Source: Oceanobacillus_B kapialis
GTDB taxonomy: Bacteria > Bacillota > Bacilli > Bacillales > Amphibacillaceae
Strand: one strand, 5' to 3'
DNA: 64,000 nucleotides
NCBI RefSeq assembly: GCF_042685265.1
Contig: NZ_JBHUMX010000019.1
The translations under genes and the position numbers were made by a program. Each line of letters opens with the position of its first letter. Within the stretch, counting starts at the first letter, position 1. Positions 49,801-56,860 of the stretch are shown one piece after another. The notes below the pieces were generated by a model, which was not told where the DNA came from, searched no databases, and was given only the letters and a program-made list of their open reading frames with translations.

Positions 49801-50713
49801 GGTTGTCGAACATCTCATTGGAGAAATTCAGCCCATTTTGCGCCCCTCTAGCCATTAGATCAAAGGCCTCGTCTGCTTCTATACCAAAACCCTTGATGAT
49901 ATTATTTCCGGCTCTTGTGACCTCGTTTACGTCCGATTCAAAGGTATCAGCTAATAAGAAGGCTTTTTCTGTTATACGCTCCAAATCTTCATTGTTTACA
50001 TCACGTATATTTTGTTTAACTTGTAATAACGCAGTATCAATTTCTTCGGCACTCTCTCCAAACCCGTCATTGTAAATGTTACGAGATACATCCGTTAATT
50101 CCTTGGCTTCTTCTGCAGTTAGACCCAAGGAATTTTGGATCCTCGTGGCGGAATCTTCGTAACTACCTGCGACTAATCCTGCAGCAGTCCCTATACCTAA
50201 GACAGCTGGCGTAACGGTTTTAGACATTGTGCTACCAGCACTTGAAACCTTGTCACCAAAGATCGTCATTTTGTTTCCAACGTTGTCTAAATGTCCACCC
50301 ATTTTAGTCCAATTGGAGTTAGCTATTCGTTGTTCTTCTCTTAGCTGGGCTAGGTCTCCTTCTACACGTTCAACATATCGACTGAGATTGTTGAGAGAAG
50401 CAACTTGGTTGTTATACTCTTTGGCTGCCTTTTTTGCTTCTTCTGTACCTTCACCGTGTTCCTTGACCATTTTTTCATAGGTTTTTCGAGCATTATCTAC
50501 AACAGCCCTTTGTACTTCCAACTTTTTATTAAGTCCTGTTAGCCTTGTTTCATACTTTTCTATAGACTTATCACTACGATCAAAGGCAGACATATTCGCT
50601 TTCATTTCGGAGTTAACAACAGTAAGCTGAGACTTTAAATCTTTCAGACCAGAGTTTATTTTCATAGTTTCTAAATCTAACTCAATGGATAAACCTTCTA
50701 TTCTTTCTGCCAT
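46838..50713 (-). CDS. Prophage B tail tape measure protein
   Basis: The 1291-residue protein has an N-terminal coiled coil (1-135), a conserved tape measure core (160-430) with NSLGLTAEEAKELTDVSRNIY and EFQIRVKDGSDATKDAMGQ, a hydrophobic segment (around 500-580, GLLKVTGGLTTAIGKKN...GVAGLAIAGVAGITIGVADL), long charged coiled coils (650-1020), and a glycine-rich C-terminus ending in a basic tail. By the usual length rule the tail would be about 190 nm. GGAGGTATACCAC precedes the ATG. It is homologous to the tape measure of prophage A through the core. Confidence 0.93.
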   Translation of the reverse strand: MAERIEGLSIELDLETMKINSGLKDLKSQLTVVNSEMKANMSAFDRSDKSIEKYETRLTGLNKKLEVQRAVVDNARKTYEKMVKEHGEGTEEAKKAAKEYNNQVASLNNLSRYVERVEGDLAQLREEQRIANSNWTKMGGHLDNVGNKMTIFGDKVSSAGSTMSKTVTPAVLGIGTAAGLVAGSYEDSATRIQNSLGLTAEEAKELTDVSRNIYNDGFGESAEEIDTALLQVKQNIRDVNNEDLERITEKAFLLADTFESDVNEVTRAGNNIIKGFGIEADEAFDLMARGAQNGLNFSNEMFDNLSEYSGLFASMGFSAEEYFELLQKGSEAGIYNLDYINDVMKEFQIRVKDGSDATKDAMGQMSDSTQDVWKEFQKGDKTVKDVSNAVLKELEGMDNQVAANQIGVELFGTKFEDLESEAMYSLGGIGEGIEDVDGTMDEMTKNAEKNISQQWKATWREAKEILLPVGETLLDFTREVLPDVKEGVEDVTEWFSELDEEGKRNIVMLGGMAAAAGPVLTVVGGLSSGIGGLLKVTGGLTTAIGKKNGKGAAGAISLLSRGGVAGLAIAGVAGITIGVADLIKKSKKSEEVNLDVAQSLSDQAVQLESSAETFDKLSGKAKISNDELAELNDLNQRISESTNPGEINELQKQYEKLAKKSGLSKDELGYLFDANKDIIDQAPNVQHSVSESGNAFVENTNAVKEYVNSLYEMSKVELENERQIALENEREITKEIKEEKEAIEEVEKKIQLLNAASAMEQQEIEKRLSKIKELYNDQNVSAKEKEALVLEEIALRDVLTGKEQEARLDLKGQLETKKESIAASEEELEKIKALDLEMANIILKQVGINAEGEKGLSQLDEKLAKNQQELAELDKQLEKNGVLNEKDRERRETLQEIVGQQQEARNYIYDELGLYNDLNSLIDTKLGYLDQEQEKRVANLAKTSEIKIEEGNILKQMDQKNEKLLQEREKLIENWKQQGANKQEIQEQINGIDEKILKNDTVLEKILREAGLWDEVKDKINFGTDALEGQGSQIDRNNSKTSRGIGLEEERTKEAGKDATKNIFATDNGTISVIDFAAKAGLTKNVTVTDNGTIAILEERAKSPVQKAIEFVTSGFNLWAMGTPPTGHPGGHAILGDGVGSNAGKELVTLPSGKMFLSADRPTLYPNLPKGTHVMPARETKKIMRVTPQYAEGTGGWQTLLEPGVIRTDFSKLLALLAKQAPAQTTHSGSVQPKDYTKDLLHATLQQNEILMQLLAKDTAPRIDARSLGKSLEPFITETQTRKQGGKKRFD

Positions 50714-50731
50714 GTGGTATACCTCCTTTCC

Positions 50732-50938
50732 TTAACCGCCAAAGGCAGCTATTAGGGACTTTTCTTGTCGTGGTTTATTTTTATCTTGCATCAGCTGGAC
50801 TACATAATGGATAGGCATGTCTAGTATTTCGTTAATGTCTTTTCCACTTTTCATCATTTTAAGGACGAGTTTATCTAAATACTCTGCTTGCTTGGCGATA
50901 GAAAAATCCTCATCCGTTAATTTTTCTTCGCCATGTAG
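50732..50938 (-). CDS. Prophage B tail chaperone, -1 frameshift extension
   Basis: After a -1 slip at A-AAA-AAC (50938-50944) the reading frame stays open for 68 codons: L-H-G-E-E-K-L-T-D-E-D and on to the end I-A-A-F-G-G. The stretch has no start of its own. Together with the upstream frame it gives a G-GT-like fusion of about 187 residues. It occupies the whole gap between the chaperone and tape measure genes. Confidence 0.75.
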   Translation of the reverse strand, partial: LHGEEKLTDEDFSIAKQAEYLDKLVLKMMKSGKDINEILDMPIHYVVQLMQDKNKPRQEKSLIAAFGG

Positions 50939-51279
50939 TTTTTTGTTTCATCGCTCTGTTGTCCTTGTGCTGCAAAAATGAGTTGCTGCTTTAATGTATC
51001 TAGCCCTCCAGGTGCGTGTAGTCGATTGAAAATATCATCTGTGGTGATCTTCCCTGCAAAAACTTCGTCTGCTACAAATCCTGCAATCCTATCGAACTTC
51101 TCAGACTCAGTCATTTCTTTGTTGGTTTCTATTTCGTTCCAAACCTCTATTGCATCTCGTGCTACACGTAATGGAATAAATGCAGGGGTCCATACTTTTT
51201 CTATCTCCGGCTCATCACCTTTCGCAACACCTTCCGGATTTTTCACAAGCTCCAACATATTTCTTTTTAAATTAGCCAT
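50917..51279 (-). CDS. Prophage B tail assembly chaperone (gpG-like)
   Basis: This 120-residue protein has the pattern of Firmicutes phage tail chaperones: FIPLRVARDAIEVWNEIE, FDRIAGFVADEVFAGKITTDDIFNRLHAPGGLDTL. It is non-virion and binds the tape measure during assembly. The short form ends in MAKKN. A slippery heptamer near the end leads to the longer form. It lies between the LEM-like protein and the tape measure gene. Confidence 0.85.
   Translation of the reverse strand: MANLKRNMLELVKNPEGVAKGDEPEIEKVWTPAFIPLRVARDAIEVWNEIETNKEMTESEKFDRIAGFVADEVFAGKITTDDIFNRLHAPGGLDTLKQQLIFAAQGQQSDETKNYMAKKN
50938..50944 (-). promoter_or_regulatory. -1 frameshift heptamer A-AAA-AAC of prophage B tail chaperone
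   Basis: The zero frame reads ACA AAA AAC TAC. The heptamer A AAA AAC is a canonical -1 slippery site (both tRNAs can re-pair on AAA). The -1 frame is blocked by a TGA a few codons upstream, so the slip must occur near this point. Confidence 0.8.
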
Positions 51280-51313
51280 GATATATTTTCCTCCTAAGTA
51301 AAAAGAGCAGGAA

Positions 51314-51673
51314 CTAATCCTGCTCTTTGATTAACACTTTATTTTGTTTGTTTTTAGTAGATGCTAATTCATGAATGCGTTCTTCTTCAACATCTTTATT
51401 CTCTTTGCGTGGAAAAGGATCGCCTTTAAAATAAACAAACCCATTGTCTTCCAGATCTTTAAAGTCATGGACAACTACATAACGTTTAGGCGTAGGATCC
51501 TCTTTTGTTTCAATGTTTTCCTCTTCTACAGCTGTATTTGATTCGCTTGGCTCTTTTCCTTGATCTTCATACAGAAGACCAAGAAGCTCATCACGACTCA
51601 TATTGCTTTTATACTCGATCTCTTTTTTGTCCAATTGTTCTTTTATTTGATCAACAGTTAGTTTTTTACTCAT
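51314..51673 (-). CDS. Prophage B HeH/LEM-domain protein
   Basis: The 119-residue protein has an N-terminal HeH/LEM-like motif (LTVDQIKEQLDKKEIEYKSNMSRDELLGLLY), an acidic linker, and a C-terminal strand domain with KRYVVVHDFKDLEDNGFVYFKGDPFPRK. It sits between the major tail protein and tail chaperone genes. GGAGGGAGCTTAAT precedes the ATG at 51673, better than the start 54 bases upstream inside the tail protein gene. The role is unknown. Confidence 0.7.
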   Translation of the reverse strand: MSKKLTVDQIKEQLDKKEIEYKSNMSRDELLGLLYEDQGKEPSESNTAVEEENIETKEDPTPKRYVVVHDFKDLEDNGFVYFKGDPFPRKENKDVEEERIHELASTKNKQNKVLIKEQD

Positions 51674-51674
51674 A

Positions 51675-52319
51675 TTAAGCTCCCTCCGGTTCGGTTGGTG
51701 TTCCAGCTTCAGGATGTGGCACGCCAAAGACTTTCATAAACAACGCGTCGCGATTGGTAGTTACGCCTTTTGCATCGCGGGCAAACAGTGCAGATTTTTC
51801 ATCTTCAAAACCTTCGACTTCACGGTCCATAAAACTTGCAGTAATTTCTTCCGTTGAAAACTCTGTACTTTCTCCTTTGGTGTTACCTGTTACAGAAGGA
51901 CGCGTGAACATACCCTTTGGCAAGCCAACATATTCTTTGGATCCATCTTCATAAGTTTTTGCAAATATAGCAGCAACATATGGTGGGTTGTCATTGCTAC
52001 CAGTTGCGGTTATGCCGTCAATTGTTTCCCATCCAAGAAGTTTTTCTTTGTCTTGAATAGGAATCTTGTGGAAACCTGCCGTTACAGATACATCTCCACC
52101 AGATACTGCAATCTCTGCTGTTTGGTTGTCACCATAAGCTCTAACAGGTTCCTGGGGCATTTCCACAGTAATAGTTTGCAAGAACTTCACACGTTCGATT
52201 GCTTCTGCAGTTGTTCCATCACCGACAACGCCGTAGTAAAACTCATCTACGCCCGTTGAAGCGCGATAACTCTTTTCTTCTGCAAAGTGCTGCAGGTTCA
52301 TTTTCAATAGATTTTCCAA
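51675..52319 (-). CDS. Prophage B major tail protein (phi13-type)
   Basis: This tail tube protein of about 214 residues opens MNLQHFAEE-like, followed by the STGVDEFYYGVVGDGTT segment, a conserved GYDNQ-like GDNQTAEIAVSGGDVSVTAGFHKIP, and FMDREVEGFEDEKSALFAR at the C-terminus. It is a phi13-type family member. A TTG at 52319, eight bases after GAGGAG, is the best-placed start; the GTG at 52328 overlaps the ribosome binding site. Unlike prophage A, I see no Ig-like extension. Confidence 0.87.
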   Translation of the reverse strand: MENLLKMNLQHFAEEKSYRASTGVDEFYYGVVGDGTTAEAIERVKFLQTITVEMPQEPVRAYGDNQTAEIAVSGGDVSVTAGFHKIPIQDKEKLLGWETIDGITATGSNDNPPYVAAIFAKTYEDGSKEYVGLPKGMFTRPSVTGNTKGESTEFSTEEITASFMDREVEGFEDEKSALFARDAKGVTTNRDALFMKVFGVPHPEAGTPTEPEGA

Positions 52320-52352
52320 TTCAATCACTCCTCATAAAATAAAATAGACAGC

Positions 52353-52739
52353 CTATAAGCTGTCAAAGTCTTCTCGATATAAAGTTCCTCGGTAACGTCT
52401 TGCGTCACGAAAAACACCATCAGCATATTCTTTTGGCCCTGCAGTTTGTGGAAAACCAAATTGTTTCCACATGATGTCACGTACCTTGTCGGCTATTTGA
52501 TCTGTTAATTTTCTATCACGTGACCATACATCAATTTGTAAAAGGTAATCTAACTTGGTCCAGTTATTATCAGCGAAGTCGGCTGGTGTTGGTGGATCAA
52601 TCGGATCGATTACTATATAAGGGTTATCAACATCGCCAGTCGCCGGATATTCGTAGTATTTTATTCTACCAAGTGCCTGTTCTTTGATGTAATCATCAGC
52701 ATCCAGCGCGTTATAAACTTCTTGTAATATATCCATCAC
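52353..52739 (-). CDS. Prophage B tail terminator-like protein (DUF3168-type)
   Basis: The 128-residue protein starts with a helical segment (DILQEVYNALDADDYIKEQALGRIKYYEYP), has YIVIDPIDPPTPADFADNNW and LLQIDVWSRDRKLTDQIADKVRDIM, and ends in RYRGTLY. This is the pattern of minor capsid/tail terminator proteins at this position. It overlaps the gp10-like gene by 4 bases. Confidence 0.75.
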   Translation of the reverse strand: MMDILQEVYNALDADDYIKEQALGRIKYYEYPATGDVDNPYIVIDPIDPPTPADFADNNWTKLDYLLQIDVWSRDRKLTDQIADKVRDIMWKQFGFPQTAGPKEYADGVFRDARRYRGTLYREDFDSL

Positions 52740-53128
52740 AAACCACCTTGCAACGATTTTTTGACTGCATCCCTATAGGCTTTTTCACTATTCTTCAATG
52801 CTCGAGCAACAGCGCCTTTTCCTCGAGGGCTTGGATTGTTAATGGTCCCCCATTCGTTAAGATGGATGATACGGTACCGACCATCTGGCCCACGCCAATG
52901 CACTTTAATGGTTCGCACACCATTTTCCCACAAGGGACCCGTAATAGTGATTTCGTCAATACTGGCTCCAGTAGCTTTAAAGCTTTCAAACTCCTGCTTT
53001 AAGACTTTAACAAACTCATTTGCAGCATCCATGAGAGCCTTATCACTTATACGTTGCATGGCTTGCTGTCCTAGCTTTTTCTCAAGCTCATTCTGCAGTT
53101 TTTTTAAACCCTTTATTTTCACACTCAC
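52736..53128 (-). CDS. Prophage B HK97 gp10-family tail completion protein
   Basis: The 130-residue basic protein of the HK97 gp10 family has GLKKLQNELEKKLGQQAMQRISDKALMDAANEFVKVLKQE and the GRYRIIHLNEWGTI segment before a basic helical end. It overlaps both neighbours by 4 bases. It is equivalent to 3471-3851 in prophage A. Confidence 0.85.
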   Translation of the reverse strand: MSVKIKGLKKLQNELEKKLGQQAMQRISDKALMDAANEFVKVLKQEFESFKATGASIDEITITGPLWENGVRTIKVHWRGPDGRYRIIHLNEWGTINNPSPRGKGAVARALKNSEKAYRDAVKKSLQGGL

Positions 53129-53493
53129 GTTACCAGCTCCCCAATAACATTAATAAATCTATTATTTTGTGGATCCGGCTGAACGTGTTTTACATTATAA
53201 CGATTATCCTTATACTGAGGATGATCTATTGAAATGTAATGCTTGTTCTTTGGAATGTAATCCTCTAAGGGATCCCGGATGATGATCGTAATGTCTGACA
53301 ACGTGCCATTTGACTTTGCTAATTCCAGGTCTTTCATCCAGACTTCATCAATTTTCGCCCACGTATTAAACAACGTCTTCTCTTCTTGTTCTCCTGGCTC
53401 CGGTCCTGTTTTAGGAACGTATTTATAGAAAGTGACAGGAGTGCGTAATTCTCCGCTGTGCACTCTTGGTGGCTTGTATTTAAACTCCCTCAA
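53125..53493 (-). CDS. Prophage B head closure protein
   Basis: The small beta-barrel protein has about 122 residues and the head closure pattern: HSGELRTPVTFYKYVP near the start (the R-x-x-I-T-F type), FNTWAKIDEVWMKDLELAKSNGT in the middle and NRYNVKHVQPDPQNNRFINVIGELV at the end. A TTG at 53493, six bases after GAAGGTG, fits better than upstream ATGs. It overlaps both neighbours. Confidence 0.82.
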   Translation of the reverse strand: MREFKYKPPRVHSGELRTPVTFYKYVPKTGPEPGEQEEKTLFNTWAKIDEVWMKDLELAKSNGTLSDITIIIRDPLEDYIPKNKHYISIDHPQYKDNRYNVKHVQPDPQNNRFINVIGELVT

Positions 53494-53788
53494 TTTCATC
53501 ACCTTCTTTTGCAAAGACCATGTCTAATCCAAGCGAATTAATTTCACTAAGAAAATTGTCTTCAAAGTATTCAACCGCATCATTATAGGCGTATCTCGTG
53601 CGCTCCAGAACTAATTCTTTCGCTCTTAAATCAAGTGAAGATTTGCTTACAAGATCAAAGGAACCACACTTGCCCTCTACGTAAGCACAAGAAAAGGACA
53701 ACAACTCTTCCAAATTGTCGTCCTCTCCACTATGTGATATATGCATACGGTCTTTAAATGCTTGTAGTAGTTCTGGTGTGATGTCCAA
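53480..53788 (-). CDS. Prophage B head-tail connector (gp6-like)
   Basis: This 102-residue helical protein has MDITPELLQAFKDRMHISHSGEDDNLEELLSFSCAYVEGKCG and LVLERTRYAYNDAVEYFEDNF, the gp6-like/DNA packaging connector layout. It follows the capsid gene by 17 bases and overlaps the closure gene. Confidence 0.85.
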   Translation of the reverse strand: MDITPELLQAFKDRMHISHSGEDDNLEELLSFSCAYVEGKCGSFDLVSKSSLDLRAKELVLERTRYAYNDAVEYFEDNFLSEINSLGLDMVFAKEGDEIEGV

Positions 53789-53804
53789 TCACATCACCTC
53801 CCCA

Positions 53805-54977
53805 TTATGCGCCTGCAGGTTCAGTTTCAGTTGGTTCCTCTGTTCCTAAATCTAGATTAAGATCATAGACTTGGGAAGCATATTTATCTTTAGGTTTACC
53901 TGTTGCAAATTGTTTAGAAATATAAAGCGTTGCATCTTCTAATGCCATTGTTTCTTTATATTCTTTAATCGGTTCACTACCGCCTAATGCAGCTGTGTAT
54001 TCTCCCTTAACAAAGAAAAGAAGCTTGTTTTTTGGCACGAACACTGACTCGGTTTGAATTGGATTAAATGGCAAGTTCGTTACATAAGCCCCATTTGCAT
54101 TTTGTGTGGTTGCGTTCGCTTTGATATCGAACGTGTCAAATGGATTCGAAACCATGACTACTTTTCCTTCGATTTTCTTAGGTTCTTCGGCATCTGTTTT
54201 ACCATCACCTTTTAACTTTTTAGCAAGAAGTTTCATAACGTCTTTCATTTCGTTAATTGTAGTTCTACCTGGTTTAAATGTTAAAGTACCAGCTGATTCT
54301 TTATCCGGATAAACTCCATCAACCACACTTCCGGCAGGATCCTTTAGTAATCCGATAGGTTGGTTCTTACCTGTTCCGGCCACAAATCCACGCTCAAGTC
54401 CTACTGCCATTGCTTCCTTAATGATTGTACGAACATAGCGCTCGACCCAAACCGGTCCAAGTTTTAACATGTCATTCGCTAATGGAATAAACGCTGTTAA
54501 CTTAAGTTGTGTAATGGATTCTTTACGGAAGGCAGCATTTAATTGACCTTTAATATCACCAAATAATGGTCCCCAAACAGCTGCACCAGACGGATCAGAA
54601 AAGATAAACTCTGTAACAGCCCCAAGATTTTCTAATCCTAGATGGTCTAAAATTGGATGTTCTTTTTTCAGTTCTTCAAAAACCCGTTCTTGCGTTGTTT
54701 TCGGAAGAGTTTCTGTATCTTTAAATCCACCATCTTCTACAACCGCGTTAAAGAACTTCGTTTCTTCTGATGTTAGTACGTTCATCCCGCGTGCTTGCAT
54801 TACTGCGTTATCAGCCATTTGCGTGTTCACTTGATCAAGAATATGTCCTTGGACGTCATTGGCTAACGACTCTAACATATCATTGAGAGCAGTTGCTTGT
54901 TCCTGTTCTGTTCCGTTTTGTGTTGCAGCTGCAAAAGCTTGTTTCTTTTCCTCGAAATTATTAAATGTAATTGGCAT
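53805..54977 (-). CDS. Prophage B HK97-type major capsid protein
   Basis: The capsid protein has about 390 residues: an N-terminal delta-type helical domain (1-95), then the HK97 fold with FFNAVVEDGGFKDTETLPKTTQERVFEEL, RGFVAGTGKNQPIGLL, FDTFDIKANATTQNANGAYVTNLPFN and KYASQVYDLNL. The N-terminal part should be cleaved by the ClpP-type protease upstream. GGAG seven bases before the ATG at 54977 favours that start; the ATG at 54983 is too close to it. It lacks the acidic insert seen in prophage A. Confidence 0.92.
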   Translation of the reverse strand: MPITFNNFEEKKQAFAAATQNGTEQEQATALNDMLESLANDVQGHILDQVNTQMADNAVMQARGMNVLTSEETKFFNAVVEDGGFKDTETLPKTTQERVFEELKKEHPILDHLGLENLGAVTEFIFSDPSGAAVWGPLFGDIKGQLNAAFRKESITQLKLTAFIPLANDMLKLGPVWVERYVRTIIKEAMAVGLERGFVAGTGKNQPIGLLKDPAGSVVDGVYPDKESAGTLTFKPGRTTINEMKDVMKLLAKKLKGDGKTDAEEPKKIEGKVVMVSNPFDTFDIKANATTQNANGAYVTNLPFNPIQTESVFVPKNKLLFFVKGEYTAALGGSEPIKEYKETMALEDATLYISKQFATGKPKDKYASQVYDLNLDLGTEEPTETEPAGA

Positions 54978-54989
54978 TGTCATTCTCCT

Positions 54990-55709
54990 TTATTTTAAAT
55001 TTAAAAAAAGCTTACTCATATTCTGCTTTGGTTCAGCAGGAGTAGGCTCTTGATTAGGTGGCTCTTGATTTAATTGTGATTCGTTTTTTAGTAGATCTTT
55101 AAAAGCAGCAAACATTTGTTCATATTCAGCAGGAATCTTATTTTCACTTGCGGAAGCAATAGGGTTCAATCTGTTGTTAAATTCTTCTGCTTCTTCTTTG
55201 AAAACTTCAGACTCTACTTCTTCAGGCTTACCGTTAATAATCTCATCAATTAAGCCATGATCTTTTGCTTTTGATGCAGATAAATAAGTTTCGTTTTCAA
55301 GTAGATCTTTAACTGTGGCTTCATCGATTCGGTGTGTATAAGATGCAACAACAGATTCACCTATACTATCCAAATCGTCTGCAGACTTACGTAATTTTTT
55401 TGCATTACCTATGGCTATAGTCCAAGCATTATGAATCATCATTTGAGAATTATTATACGCTTTGACTGTATCAGCACCCATACACATGATTGAAGCTGCA
55501 CTTGCAGCAATACCTGTAATAATTACAGTAACCTTACCCTCATGAGATCGTAATGTATTGCAAATATCGATCCCAAGAAACACGTCACCACCATAAGAAT
55601 TAATAGACAATTCAACTTCTTCGTCCTTCTTTAAGGAGCGCATTTTATGATTAAATTCATATATACTTGAATTCCAACGGACTATATCTCCTGTAATTTT
55701 ATGCTTCAC
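54990..55709 (-). CDS. Prophage B ClpP-type head maturation protease
   Basis: The 239-residue protein has a ClpP-like serine protease domain (1-165). The nucleophile serine lies in GIAASAASIMCMGAD (near residue 92), the histidine in MMIHNAWTIAIGNA (near 115), and the aspartate region follows at ETYLSASKAKDHGLID. The C-terminal part is proline- and glutamine-rich. It replaces the U35 protease used by prophage A. It starts in an ATGA overlap with the portal stop. Confidence 0.92.
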   Translation of the reverse strand: MKHKITGDIVRWNSSIYEFNHKMRSLKKDEEVELSINSYGGDVFLGIDICNTLRSHEGKVTVIITGIAASAASIMCMGADTVKAYNNSQMMIHNAWTIAIGNAKKLRKSADDLDSIGESVVASYTHRIDEATVKDLLENETYLSASKAKDHGLIDEIINGKPEEVESEVFKEEAEEFNNRLNPIASASENKIPAEYEQMFAAFKDLLKNESQLNQEPPNQEPTPAEPKQNMSKLFLNLK

Positions 55710-56848
55710 TCTTTCTCACCCCCTTCAGCTGCACCCTCCACAGTTTCTGAGTAATTTTTCGTGATAACGTATTTATCATGTATCGGATCATCAGATTCCT
55801 CCATTCCTAGTTCATCTCTTAACTCATGACCATTAGCCACACCAGATGATCTGAGCTTGTCTACAGCTGTAGCGACATCAAACATGTTGCGATACGTGAC
55901 ACGCCTTATATCCATGGAATTTCCGTTCAAGTAATCTTGCTTGGAGAAAAACTTCCCGTCAAACTCATCTTTGATTTTTTTTAGTAAGGAGTCTATGCAA
56001 AAGGTCATGAAGTTTCGCGTATGCTTTTCTACATCTGCCATTTCGCCATGAACAAGTGCGGGTGGTATTCCCACTGCCTTGGCTACTTGATCTAAAAAGC
56101 CGTTAGTGATCTTGTTTATGTCATCAACTGTTTGACCAGATCCGCTTGGTTTGGAATGTTCCTCATACTTGAAACCTTTTTGCTGAGGAACAATAGCGAA
56201 TGCTTTACTCTTTATCGATGCATACATATCATTAATAAACTTTTGCATTTTTTCGCGTTTCTTAGGATCTTTACTCTGAACGTCATCCGTATCAACAGTA
56301 GAACGTATTTGGTTTTTATATTTCTGATATTCTAGTAGTCTGCCAAACAACTCGCCGTAATCTTCATAAAGCGAATTTAATAGTTTGGATAAATCCTCAT
56401 TATCATATTCCAGGTAGATTACATCGCTCATAAGAAAGGTTCGACTATAGGTATAATTCTTGATTGTGACTGATTTAAAATTATCCTCCACCAATCCATA
56501 TTCTTGTCTGTAAAAATCATCAGCTATTAGCAAATCATCACTATCCGATTTAATAATTAAGCATTCATTGTCGTGGATCAGCTTATAAATAACGGTTTGC
56601 CAAAACTGTGATGCGGATTGATTCTTATTTGGTCTTACATTCAAACGATAATAGAGTTCATTCTTAATAAATTTCTTGCCGTTCTTGACTCTAAACTCTG
56701 ATTGGCTTATAGTCCTAGCAATTAAATTCACGCATATTTGTATAGCCAATCGTTTCATGTGGATCCGTTCAGAAGTGCTTTCCAGTAGATCATAGTCGTA
56801 CATTTGCTCAAGTTCACTCTGTCTCTTGAATAAATCAAATAAACCCAA
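55706..56848 (-). CDS. Prophage B portal protein
   Basis: The 380-residue HK97-family portal protein has IQICVNLIARTISQSEFRVK near the N-terminus, RLNVRPNKNQSASQFWQTVIYKLIHDNECLII (a family hallmark) and the C-terminal LRSSGVANGHELRDELGMEE. It forms the DNA gate of the head. It lies between the terminase and protease genes in the standard order. Confidence 0.93.
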   Translation of the reverse strand: MGLFDLFKRQSELEQMYDYDLLESTSERIHMKRLAIQICVNLIARTISQSEFRVKNGKKFIKNELYYRLNVRPNKNQSASQFWQTVIYKLIHDNECLIIKSDSDDLLIADDFYRQEYGLVEDNFKSVTIKNYTYSRTFLMSDVIYLEYDNEDLSKLLNSLYEDYGELFGRLLEYQKYKNQIRSTVDTDDVQSKDPKKREKMQKFINDMYASIKSKAFAIVPQQKGFKYEEHSKPSGSGQTVDDINKITNGFLDQVAKAVGIPPALVHGEMADVEKHTRNFMTFCIDSLLKKIKDEFDGKFFSKQDYLNGNSMDIRRVTYRNMFDVATAVDKLRSSGVANGHELRDELGMEESDDPIHDKYVITKNYSETVEGAAEGGEKE

Positions 56849-56860
56849 TGCCTCACCTCC

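Noticed and set aside
52748..53147. Overlapping frames on both strands in the gp10-like gene
   Set aside because: The gp10-like frame is supported by family pattern and by 4-base overlaps with both neighbours; the others are not.
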